A stretch of DNA of 64,000 bases from Litorimonas haliclonae. Lineage in GTDB: Bacteria; Pseudomonadota; Alphaproteobacteria; Caulobacterales; Maricaulaceae. Numbering within the stretch: the first letter of the stretch is position 1; the number at the start of each line of letters is the position of its first letter. Position numbers and translations under genes: made by a program. The notes beneath the pieces are model-generated. The model had not been told where the DNA came from. It made no database searches and saw only the letters and a program-made list of their open reading frames with translations. Positions 31,987-38,233 of this stretch are shown in pieces. Where the stretch lies: the NCBI RefSeq assembly GCF_965138505.1, contig NZ_CBCSCO010000003.1:124001-188000 (forward strand), read 5' to 3'.

Positions 31987-32322
31987 ATGACCGAAGAAGA
32001 AGAAAGATTAGCCCGCGCCGAAGCCAATGACGCGGATTGGCAGGCGCGGCAGTCGCAGGACTTCGACCCGGCGAGGCTCGAACAGGCCTGTCTGGATGCC
32101 TTGGCTTTGATAGAGGCCAACCCTCTCATCTTCATGCAAATGAGGGCCTTTCACCGAGAGGTGAGCCATTCGGGCAATCCCGATGCTGTGCAGAAATCCT
32201 ACTCTGAGATGTGGCTCAAATCCACGGATAAGGCGTTCGCTATCGCCGAGAAGGTCAAGGCAAGAGTAGACGCCCGCAATTCAGTTCCGGTGGCAGACCC
32301 GTCTAACCCGGAAGAGGTCTAA
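31987..32322 (+). CDS. Phage protein after tail tip, unknown function
   Basis: 111 aa, acidic and helical (EEERLARAEANDADWQARQS; KAFAIAEKVKARVDARN), starting 10 bp after the tip gene with GGAG upstream. The pattern is like small chaperones or accessory proteins near fibre genes, but nothing specific is seen. Confidence 0.55.
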   Translation: MTEEEERLARAEANDADWQARQSQDFDPARLEQACLDALALIEANPLIFMQMRAFHREVSHSGNPDAVQKSYSEMWLKSTDKAFAIAEKVKARVDARNSVPVADPSNPEEV

Positions 32323-32372
32323 CGGCCCCTCCCTATCGATGACCCTAAAACTCTATTTAAAAGCGTGACCCG

Positions 32373-32747
32373 ATGAATATTACCTCTCTCGAAGGCGTCC
32401 TGCTCAAGCTGCTGATCGGCGTGGCGGGAATCGCCGGAAGCGTCGCGCACATTATCGCGAAGAAGCCTGCCTCGCATTTTGAGTCCTTGCAGATTGTTAT
32501 CGTCGGGTTTCTCTGCGCCGTGTTTGTCGGGCCGTTTTTAGCCAACATCGTCCCTTTTGTGGACGCCCAAAACCGCGATGTGCTTTTGGGGTTTGGCTTT
32601 CTGGTCGGGATATTCGGCATTTTCATAACACGCATCACAATAAAAATTGGAAGGGGGATGAGTGAGGGCGAAGGGTTCAAAGACGCAGTGATTAACGCGC
32701 TCTTGGCCTATGCCCGCAAAAAAGGAGGTCAAAGTGACCCTAATTGA
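32373..32747 (+). CDS. Candidate holin (3 membrane segments)
   Basis: 124 aa. Hydrophobic segments at ~8-28 (LLKLLIGVAGIAGSVAHIIA), ~40-60 (IVIVGFLCAVFVGPFLANIV) and ~70-92 (VLLGFGFLVGIFGIFITRIT), then a basic cytoplasmic tail with ALLAYARKKGG. Size, topology and the position just before the amidase and spanin genes suit a holin, which makes the lethal membrane holes at the end of infection. No family match is claimed. Confidence 0.6.
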   Translation: MNITSLEGVLLKLLIGVAGIAGSVAHIIAKKPASHFESLQIVIVGFLCAVFVGPFLANIVPFVDAQNRDVLLGFGFLVGIFGIFITRITIKIGRGMSEGEGFKDAVINALLAYARKKGGQSDPN

Positions 32748-33285
32748 TTTAATCCGCTTGCTCGCGTTGATTGTGTCTGCCCTCGGCCTGTTCTGGGTTC
32801 TAGGGAATGATAAGTTTCCCGACCGGACAATTGTCCGGTCGGTCTTCGCGATTTCTCTCTCTGTGGTTTTCTGGGGGATTTATGACCGCCTTCTGCCTCT
32901 GGTCGATGGCACGGTCTTTGATGATCATAATAAGCCGTACATGGAAATTCTCGACATGAAGCCGATGCGGTACGAAGCGGCGGCTGGAGACGAAATCCCG
33001 ACGTCTTTTACGGTTCGTAAAAGGCCTGGCTGCGCCGGCACTGTCAAAATCAAAATGGTCGGCCCGGTCAATTACACTTTGCGAAACGGCGAAACGGGGT
33101 GGCCCGAAGGTCAGTCCTTGCAGGTCGTAACCTACAAAATTCCCGAAGCGGCCCCGGCGGGGAAATACCGTCTGTTCTTCACGGCCAGAGTGAAGTGTCA
33201 GGCGGCAGATGGATTTAAAGCAACAAGCCCAGGAACGCAGCTCCGCTACACCTCGCCCTCCGTCAACGTGAGGGTAAGGCCCTAA
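32734..33285 (+). CDS. Membrane-anchored phage protein, lysis region
   Basis: 183 aa from GTG at 32,734, chosen because AAGGAGGTC lies at ideal distance; an ATG at 32,710 in frame lacks this. Two N-terminal hydrophobic segments (LIDLIRLLALIVSALGLFWV and TIVRSVFAISLSVVFWGIYD) are followed by a ~125-residue beta-rich domain (TVKIKMVGPVNYTLRNGETG). Overlaps the candidate holin by 14 bp. It could be an antiholin or a second holin with a periplasmic domain; the fold is not recognised. Confidence 0.6.
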   Translation: MTLIDLIRLLALIVSALGLFWVLGNDKFPDRTIVRSVFAISLSVVFWGIYDRLLPLVDGTVFDDHNKPYMEILDMKPMRYEAAAGDEIPTSFTVRKRPGCAGTVKIKMVGPVNYTLRNGETGWPEGQSLQVVTYKIPEAAPAGKYRLFFTARVKCQAADGFKATSPGTQLRYTSPSVNVRVRP

Positions 33286-33312
33286 ATTCTTCTCTACCGC
33301 TAAATTTCGCCT

Positions 33313-33332
33313 GCCCCGCAAGGGGCTTTTTT
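33313..33332 (+). terminator. Intrinsic terminator in the lysis region
   Basis: GCCCC (33,313-33,317), GCAA tetraloop, GGGGC (33,322-33,326) and six T. A textbook hairpin with U-tract. It lies between the membrane protein gene and the 108-aa gene, so readthrough or antitermination is needed for the endolysin unless a new promoter follows. Confidence 0.75.
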
Positions 33333-33345
33333 AATGGAGATATCC

Positions 33346-33672
33346 ATGTCTGATTTTAACATCCGCGCATTGGAGACCTGTCAGAAGGTTCTCCTCGGCC
33401 AGCGCTTTGACCGAAGCGCTCTGTTCAGCGCGGCGCGCTATATTGAGCGGGATCTGCGGCTGCATGATCCGCTCGCCACTTGCGTCCCGTCCCTGGTCGA
33501 CAATCCCGGCCCCGATGATGTGTTTCGTCTTGGCCTCGACCGCGCGCCTGAGAGCCTAAAGGAATTCGCGGGGCAGCGTGACGCCCTGTTGGTCGAATTC
33601 GGCCTGACTGTCACGGACGGTAAGATGAGCCTGAAATATCAGACCTCCAAAGACATGACGCCCCGCGCCTGA
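33346..33672 (+). CDS. Phage protein in the lysis region, unknown function
   Basis: 108 aa from the ATG at 33,346 (GGAGATATCC upstream; an in-frame ATG at 33,334 is weaker). Helical N-terminal half (RALETCQKVLLGQRFDRSAL) and a mixed C-terminal half. No domain recognised. Located between a terminator and the endolysin gene. Confidence 0.5.
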   Translation: MSDFNIRALETCQKVLLGQRFDRSALFSAARYIERDLRLHDPLATCVPSLVDNPGPDDVFRLGLDRAPESLKEFAGQRDALLVEFGLTVTDGKMSLKYQTSKDMTPRA

Positions 33673-33779
33673 CCATGCACTGGATAATCCGTTTTCTCTC
33701 TATCGCGTTTGGCGGCGACAAAACCGGGAACTTCGCTTCCCGCGACCCTATTCCCCATCCCGAACCCAAGGAGCCTGCA

Positions 33780-34223
33780 ATGTCATATTTGCGAAAATCG
33801 AAAAGACCCATTCATACGATCATTGTCCACTCGAGCGCGACGAAAGCAAACCGGAAAGTCTCGAAGGCCGACCTCCATCAATGGCACGTCGTTGAGCAAG
33901 GCTGGACGGATGTCGGCTATCACGGTTTTATTCACCGCGACGGCTCATTCGAAAGCCTTCGACCTGTGGACCGCAATGGCGCCCACGCCTCTGGCCACAA
34001 CACCAACACACTCGGAATAATGATGGTTGGCGGCTTGTCTGAATCTCATGGGCCGGAAGCCAATTTCACCAAGGCGCAGTTTTCCACCCTTCGGAAAGTC
34101 CTGGAAGAGCAACTTGTCCATTACCCTTCCGCCAAGATTATCGGACATAGAGACACTAAAGCGACGGCCTGTCCTTCTTTTGACGTCAAGTATTGGTGGG
34201 AAACAGGCGAGGTGCTGCCGTGA
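33780..34223 (+). CDS. Endolysin: N-acetylmuramoyl-L-alanine amidase (T7 lysozyme-like)
   Basis: 147 aa from the ATG at 33,780, with AAGGAG at good distance. Zinc ligands of Amidase_2/T7 lysozyme are visible: His in IIVHSSAT (~res. 17), His in IIGHRDT (~res. 121) and Cys in TACPSFD (~res. 130). YHGFIHRDG gives the conserved Tyr. It cuts the amide bond between MurNAc and L-Ala in peptidoglycan. No signal peptide, so it depends on a holin. A reading from 33,675 adds 35 residues but lacks a ribosome-binding site. Confidence 0.92.
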   Translation: MSYLRKSKRPIHTIIVHSSATKANRKVSKADLHQWHVVEQGWTDVGYHGFIHRDGSFESLRPVDRNGAHASGHNTNTLGIMMVGGLSESHGPEANFTKAQFSTLRKVLEEQLVHYPSAKIIGHRDTKATACPSFDVKYWWETGEVLP

Positions 34224-34687
34224 TTGGCTCTCAAATCACGGGCGGCCTTGTCGCCATCGTTTCTCTCAGTGCCCTGGGCATGACCTCTCTTGGAACCTTT
34301 GCTGGTTATAAATACGGCAAGTCCGTTGAAAGAGAAAAATGGGAAACAGGCGTTGACGAAGCCGAGGACCGCTCTGAAAAAGGCGAAGCCGAGATAGAGG
34401 CAGGTGCCGATAAAGTTCCCGCCGTCATCGAACGTGAAACCCAAACCATTGTCAAAACCGACTACGCCGCCATCCGCACGATCGCGGAACTGGAAGGCCA
34501 AGTCTTTCAACTAAAAGAGGATCTGAAAAATGCGAAAAATGTTGACGTCTGCCCCGGTTTTATTCCTGATGATTGGCGGGTGCAGCACACCCAGCTCGAT
34601 CGTCTCTTATTCGGTGGTGACGAAGCCGGACGCGAGGAGCGCGGCGAAAGTGAGCCCAGACTTGCTGGTTATCCCCCCGCTGAGTGA
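34220..34687 (+). CDS. Inner-membrane spanin (Rz-like)
   Basis: 155 aa from GTG 34,220, overlapping the endolysin stop. One N-terminal membrane segment (TGGLVAIVSLSALGMTSLGT) is followed by a charged coiled coil with EAEDRSEKGEAEIEAGADKV and ELEGQVFQLKEDLKNA. This is the i-spanin layout: inner-membrane anchor and periplasmic helix. The o-spanin gene starts inside it in another frame. Together they fuse inner and outer membranes in the last step of lysis. Confidence 0.8.
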   Translation: MIGSQITGGLVAIVSLSALGMTSLGTFAGYKYGKSVEREKWETGVDEAEDRSEKGEAEIEAGADKVPAVIERETQTIVKTDYAAIRTIAELEGQVFQLKEDLKNAKNVDVCPGFIPDDWRVQHTQLDRLLFGGDEAGREERGESEPRLAGYPPAE

Positions 34688-34943
34688 CGTGCCGCCCGCT
34701 ACCGATTATCCGTCCCTCCAGGAGCGGGCCATAAAGTTCGGCGCTGACTTAGCGGTTCACCGGACGCGGCTGACGGAATTGGTTGGGGCGGTGAAGCAAA
34801 GAGAGTTTTCAGAAGAAACGATTGTCGAGGCGGAAAAGGCCCGTGCGGCGGAGATAGATGCGCTAGTACAAAAGTTGAATAATAATGAAGCGAGGCGATC
34901 TAAGCCCTGGTATCAACAGCTGTTTGGGAAGCGGAAAGATTGA
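34530..34943 (+). CDS. Outer-membrane lipoprotein spanin (Rz1-like), overlapping
   Basis: 137 aa, starting inside the i-spanin gene in a different frame. Signal MRKMLTSAPVLFLMIGGCST with lipobox I-G-G-C (Cys18), then a Pro-containing stretch (LLVIPPLSDVPPATDYPSLQ) and a helical C-terminus. It is longer than classical Rz1 (about 60 aa), but the lipobox, the Pro-rich part and the out-of-frame overlap are typical of two-component spanins. Confidence 0.75.
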   Translation: MRKMLTSAPVLFLMIGGCSTPSSIVSYSVVTKPDARSAAKVSPDLLVIPPLSDVPPATDYPSLQERAIKFGADLAVHRTRLTELVGAVKQREFSEETIVEAEKARAAEIDALVQKLNNNEARRSKPWYQQLFGKRKD

Positions 34944-35006
34944 TTTTCTTTTATGAAATCTTAAAGAAAAACATTATTTACTTCTTATATATCGAGCTAT
35001 ATATGG

Positions 35007-35079
35007 GATGCCCTGTCGATTCCGAAGCCTCCTGCGGTGCAGTTGGTCGTACGTAGGAACCGATGGGGCATCATTTTTT
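35007..35079 (+). ncRNA. Structured RNA / long-stem terminator candidate
   Basis: The 17-base arms 35,007-35,023 and 35,056-35,072 pair with 14 Watson-Crick pairs, two G-U pairs and one mismatch. The loop has its own CTGC-GGT-GCAG hairpin (35,032-35,042). Six T follow (35,074-35,079). The G-U pairs would be A-C mismatches on the other strand, so the RNA is read rightward. It ends the late operon and may also give a stable small RNA. It overlaps the end of the counter-oriented DUF3800 gene by 9 bp. Confidence 0.5.
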
Positions 35080-35925
35080 CCTAGAAGCTTTTTTCGTTTT
35101 GTTCGGGTCGTGCGTCGAATTGTTCGGAAGAAACAGCCAATGACGATACGGATGGTTAAATCGGTCCTCTAATCCGCCAGGCGTTCCCGTGCCCGTTCCA
35201 AAATTGAAATTTGGATAAAGCCTCTTAACCCGTCTTTTGATAACAGCGTAAACCTCTTCCTTCGCCCGCGCTCTTTTGCTTCGCCTTTTGGCTGGCGGCA
35301 CTACTCTCGTGTGCTTTTCATTAAGTCGAGAGTTTATTCCGCCTAGAATGATATCCAACCCCTGCAGAATATTGTGACCTTTAGAGTTGATGGCTGTAAT
35401 GTCCTCGAATGCGATACTGAACTTCGCGCGCGACCAGACCGGGTAGTTTGATAAATCAGATAGATATGTTCGGAATTGATCAATACTTTTTTGGTCGCTC
35501 GGAAGATCGTCAAGCAAAACCATTGCCGATGCAGATCCGTTCTGAGGCACTGAATAGCGTAGTCCAAACGCGTGTTTGATGAACTGATAATAAAGGAGTA
35601 AGTAGTCGTTTCCGACCTGATAATCCTGCAAATTCGGGATGTTTTGATTGTGCGTAAACATGATCCGCACCTTGAGGTCTCCCCTTTCAATAATATCAAA
35701 GAAGGTCTCTAAGAAATCAATATACTTGGCTTTATAGTGAGGGGTTACTTTTTCCCATTTCATTTCACCTTCAAAGACGTTTAGAAAATCTTTTTTAGCT
35801 TGCAGTTCTTGCTCAATTGCAAATTGCCGATCGGCACGGATTAATGCGCCGCCGTAGAAATTAGAATAGAACCGACCCTTTGCGTCGGATTCATCACAGT
35901 ATATTATATATCGTGTGTGAGACAT
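35071..35925 (-). CDS. DUF3800 domain protein
   Basis: 284 aa. The opening YIIYCDESDAKGRFYSNFYG holds the DES motif of DUF3800. EGEMKWEKVTPHYKAKYIDF, the Asp pair in VLLDDLPSDQKS and the C-terminal HNILQGLDIILGGINSRLNE complete the family pattern. DUF3800 is predicted to have an RNase H-like fold with acidic active-site residues and is common in prophages and defence-rich regions; no activity is established. Extra basic segment AKRRSKRARAKEEVYAVIKR. It begins the right-arm accessory block and faces the late operon. Confidence 0.85.
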   Translation of the reverse strand: MSHTRYIIYCDESDAKGRFYSNFYGGALIRADRQFAIEQELQAKKDFLNVFEGEMKWEKVTPHYKAKYIDFLETFFDIIERGDLKVRIMFTHNQNIPNLQDYQVGNDYLLLYYQFIKHAFGLRYSVPQNGSASAMVLLDDLPSDQKSIDQFRTYLSDLSNYPVWSRAKFSIAFEDITAINSKGHNILQGLDIILGGINSRLNEKHTRVVPPAKRRSKRARAKEEVYAVIKRRVKRLYPNFNFGTGTGTPGGLEDRFNHPYRHWLFLPNNSTHDPNKTKKASRKK

Positions 35926-36106
35926 TGGCGGGTGTTGGAGTCCTCAAATTGCGACAATTTAAACTCTAGCTTCGCAAGTGTGGCTTTCCATCCCGAATCT
36001 AGCTGTGGGCTTCGTATTTATGAAGAAATTACCCTCAGTGTCGAGCCCGTCTAATAAAAAATATATACAGATTTCCTATTCTCCACATGGGTCTGGCTTC
36101 ATTTTT

Positions 36107-36340
36107 CTAACTAGATCTCTTATTCCATCGCTCAATCGCGGTCGCCTCAAACTTCGGCACATCGGGGTGAGCGCTGTCCTTTATCCGCGTGGGCAACATC
36201 ACTTTCGGTCCTTGCGCGTGGCACTCATAATTGAGGCACTTCACCCGCACAAACCCGGTCACGACATCCAGATCAATCGAGTGTTTCGCCTCGCCGCAGA
36301 AAGGGCAAGGCGACGGCCGCGCGCTATTCGGCATTGTCAT
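36107..36340 (-). CDS. Lar family restriction alleviation protein
   Basis: 77 aa, start at 36,340 with AGGAA upstream. PCPFCGEAKHSIDLDVVTGF and VKCLNYECHAQGPKV give the CxxC...CxxxxC zinc-binding arrangement, and AIERWNKRS closes the domain, as in Lar (Rac prophage) proteins. Lar modulates type I restriction so that modification is favoured. The gene overlaps the end of the membrane protein gene upstream by 17 bp, so the two are one transcript. Function in this host is inferred from family. Confidence 0.8.
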   Translation of the reverse strand: MTMPNSARPSPCPFCGEAKHSIDLDVVTGFVRVKCLNYECHAQGPKVMLPTRIKDSAHPDVPKFEATAIERWNKRSS

Positions 36341-36671
36341 TAGACGTTCCTGTCAAAAGGTTTTCCATCGCCAAATATTTTCGAAGATAGCGGACGTTCA
36401 TGCGTTTGTGATAAGATTTCAGGATAGGCTTGGGAACGGTCGAGCCAATGAGACCTCCCAGTAACGCCCCGCCCAACACGATGACCCATTCCGGATAGTT
36501 GCCGCCGAAATACCTTATCCCGATATTTGAAAAGAAAATTGCCAGCATTACGATTAACGCGCCCTCGATGAATTGCAGGCGCTTGCCGATATTCTCGGCC
36601 TTGATCTTGTGATAGTCCATCTTTTGACGGGTCACGTACATCTCGTGGCGAAATCTTTCTCCATGGCTCAT
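36324..36671 (-). CDS. Two-span membrane protein, unknown function
   Basis: 115 aa from the ATG at 36,671; a TTG at 36,707 is possible. Hydrophobic segments at ~38-57 (FIEGALIVMLAIFFSNIGIR) and ~66-85 (PEWVIVLGGALLGGLIGSTV), basic flanks. No family recognised. Co-transcribed with the Lar-like gene. Small membrane proteins in this prophage location often act in exclusion, but there is no direct evidence. Confidence 0.55.
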   Translation of the reverse strand: MSHGERFRHEMYVTRQKMDYHKIKAENIGKRLQFIEGALIVMLAIFFSNIGIRYFGGNYPEWVIVLGGALLGGLIGSTVPKPILKSYHKRMNVRYLRKYLAMENLLTGTSNDNAE

Positions 36672-36783
36672 TTGGACATCATATACAAAACCAGACCCGC
36701 TTCTCAATAGCCAACGAGCGGTGCGTGTGAGCGTCTGAAGGTTTCTGGCAAGAGGTAATTCCTAAAACAAAAAGGAAGTACCC

Positions 36784-36948
36784 ATGACCAAAGACCCAAT
36801 CCCAAACTTATATATGATAGAATTGAACAGACACGTTGCCCGAACCAAACAGCCCTTACAGTTTTTGAGCCTCAGTGATTGGCGCAAACTAGAAAGCGTA
36901 AGAGATAGGGCCCGTAGAAGGCGGCTAAAGGGATTCGGCGGTGTATGA
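36784..36948 (+). CDS. 54-aa basic phage protein
   Basis: ATG at 36,784 with AAAAAGGAAG at good distance. Sequence MTKDPIPNLYMIELNRHVAR followed by an Arg-rich helix (ESVRDRARRRRLKGFGGV). The only rightward gene in the right arm; its basic end would suit nucleic-acid binding. No family recognised. Confidence 0.55.
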   Translation: MTKDPIPNLYMIELNRHVARTKQPLQFLSLSDWRKLESVRDRARRRRLKGFGGV

Positions 36949-36953
36949 GTCGG

Positions 36954-37262
36954 TCATTGACTTAGCTCCGTTCTTATAAATATCTCGGCAACATCGTTTC
37001 GGTCTTCGCCATAGACGGCGATCCAGTCGTTTTGCGCGGCTCCAAGATGTTCGGGCGTCGTGCGGCGGAAACGTGTTATCACGCCTGAAATACGGTTTTG
37101 CTTGCCATACCCTTTAGATAGAGTGACGGGGCGCCCGACAAAACAAGTGCGCTCATTCCAGCGCGGCCCATAAGGACGCATTTCAGATACCTTCACGCCC
37201 GCCTCAAACTGCTCATAGTATTTTGTTTTGAGCGGGACGAATAACGGTTTTCTCTCTGTCAT
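36954..37262 (-). CDS. ASCH/PUA-like domain protein, putative
   Basis: 102 aa from the ATG at 37,262 (AAAGGAACC upstream). FVPLKTKYYEQFEAGVKVSE followed by MRPYGPRWNERTCFVGRPVT is the ASCH-type pattern: a K-x-x-x-E-x-R-xx region, then a strand with G-R-x-V. ASCH domains bind RNA or modified bases in several phage systems. Function here is unknown. Confidence 0.6.
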   Translation of the reverse strand: MTERKPLFVPLKTKYYEQFEAGVKVSEMRPYGPRWNERTCFVGRPVTLSKGYGKQNRISGVITRFRRTTPEHLGAAQNDWIAVYGEDRNDVAEIFIRTELSQ

Positions 37263-37263
37263 G

Positions 37264-37551
37264 TTAGGTTCCTTTGGTGGGGGAGGATTCAACATCACTT
37301 AAAAGATACGCAAGGGTCTGAAGGTCGAGCGCTTTCCACCAAATAAGCCATCGAATAGTATCGGCGGCGCGTGGGCAGGACTCATCTGCATCAGACAAAA
37401 CTTGCTCAAGGTGAGTCCAGTTGGACGCCTCATATTTACCCACAGTCAGCTTGCGCTCTTTAGCCTTTGGCATGATTCGACTTAGCCCTTCCTGTGCGGA
37501 TTCCAAGCGGCGCTGAATTTGCTCATGCATTTCAGTCGGTGATAAGCTCAC
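37264..37551 (-). CDS. Right-arm phage protein, unknown function
   Basis: 95 aa from GTG at 37,551, chosen because AAAGGAGAG lies at good distance and the stop of the upstream gene is adjacent. Helical: MHEQIQRRLESAQEGLSRIM, then HLEQVLSDADESCPRAADTI and a Trp-rich RWLIWWKALDLQTL. No family recognised. It ends one base before the start of the ASCH-like gene. Confidence 0.5.
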   Translation of the reverse strand: MSLSPTEMHEQIQRRLESAQEGLSRIMPKAKERKLTVGKYEASNWTHLEQVLSDADESCPRAADTIRWLIWWKALDLQTLAYLLSDVESSPTKGT

Positions 37552-37552
37552 G

Positions 37553-37933
37553 TCACTCTCCTTTTTGTAAATGCGGTGGGGAAGAAGCCGCCCGATCCAG
37601 TCTCTTGAGGTGTGATTCCCAAGCTTTGCTCTCAGAGCGCTCTCTTGCGCGGCGCATCTGTCTGGTTTCATTTGGGTTTGGCGGATAAGATGCAGGGACG
37701 GGCAGCCTGACAGCCAAGGTGCGCCGCACCTCGCGCCCCCAGTCGCGCAAGTTTCTCGCCTCTTTCGCTCTTATTTGAGCCAAAGTAGGAGGGCCAATTG
37801 GACGGCTATAAATTTGGTTTGGAGAACGAGGTCGAGACTCTATCTCGCCGTAACGATTAAATCCGCCCATGCCGAGGCCAAGCACCATCGACCCCATTAA
37901 AGCCATCATCATTGCATGAGCCTCGTCGTTCAC
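37553..37933 (-). CDS. Right-arm phage protein with hydrophobic N-terminus
   Basis: 126 aa from GTG at 37,933 (GAAGGTGA upstream); a TTG at 37,993 is an alternative. A Met/Gly-rich hydrophobic segment (AHAMMMALMGSMVLGLGMGG) is followed by a basic helical part (RQMRRARERSESKAWESHLK). No family recognised. It is the first gene of the leftward right-arm operon, next to the attachment site. Confidence 0.5.
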   Translation of the reverse strand: MNDEAHAMMMALMGSMVLGLGMGGFNRYGEIESRPRSPNQIYSRPIGPPTLAQIRAKEARNLRDWGREVRRTLAVRLPVPASYPPNPNETRQMRRARERSESKAWESHLKRLDRAASSPPHLQKGE

Positions 37934-37981
37934 GTTCTCACCTTCGTAATACCGAGGAAGCGGATGCACTCGATCACAACT

Positions 37982-38010
37982 GATTTGTTCCAACTTTCAC
38001 GATTTGTTCC
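37982..38010. repeat. Direct repeat near attR, possible integrase arm sites
   Basis: GATTTGTTCC occurs at 37,982-37,991 and 38,001-38,010, 19 bp apart, 56-84 bp from the tRNA-His fragment. Tyrosine integrases use such arm sites beside the core. Inference from position only. Confidence 0.35.
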
Positions 38011-38065
38011 GCCCGAATCAGCGCTCAAAATATCGGAACACTCATTGTTTTTATTAAGTTTGTGC

Positions 38066-38115
38066 GCGGTTTGTGGAACCGGAGGTCCTTGGTTCGAGAC
38101 CAAGAGGCGGTACCA
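38066..38115 (+). other. attR: 3' fragment of a tRNA-His(GTG) gene
   Basis: From the anticodon stem to CCA the geometry is exact: stem 38,066-38,070 / 38,078-38,082, loop TTGTGGA (anticodon GTG at 38,073-38,075), variable AGGTC, T stem CTTGG / CCAAG with loop TTCGAGA, acceptor 3' strand AGGCGGT, A73 and CCA at 38,113-38,115. The outermost anticodon pair is G-G, and no D arm or 5' acceptor strand lies upstream. So this is the tRNA 3' part left by phage integration; the whole tRNA should be at the left end. A73 without C73 agrees with alphaproteobacterial tRNA-His. Confidence 0.88.
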
Positions 38116-38127
38116 TTTTTCAAACCT

Positions 38128-38164
38128 ATTTGACAAGCTATGGTGGCAACCCCGGTTGTCAAAT
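38128..38164. promoter_or_regulatory. 9-bp inverted repeat downstream of the tRNA fragment
   Basis: ATTTGACAA (38,128-38,136) and TTGTCAAAT (38,156-38,164) are perfect complements around a 19-base spacer. It is on the host side. It could be the tRNA terminator or an operator/promoter of the DUF2336 gene (TTGACA is contained in the first arm). Confidence 0.35.
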
Positions 38165-38233
38165 ATGCCTGAAATTAAGGCTAATTTTCCATGTCCTAAC
38201 GACTGATTAACCCTGTTCGGGATAAATCAGGGC

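Larger units (their letters stand above)
1..38115. mobile_element. Prophage (siphovirus-type), left end outside window
   Basis: A continuous phage gene set covers this span: repressor switch, replication, small and large terminase, portal, capsid, tail, lysis and accessory genes. It stops at a tRNA-His 3' fragment (38,066-38,115), after which only chromosomal genes follow. The long tail tube, chaperone and tape-measure arrangement without sheath genes suggests a siphovirus morphology. No integrase or excisionase is visible, and the leftward operon is cut by the window edge, so the integrase is expected to the left. The structural genes are mostly intact. The one exception is a frameshift in the minor head gene, so whether the prophage can form virions is open. 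Confidence 0.95.

Noticed and set aside
33675..33779. N-terminal extension of the endolysin
   Set aside because: AAGGAG precedes the ATG at 33,780 and family homology starts there; the extension is not a signal sequence.
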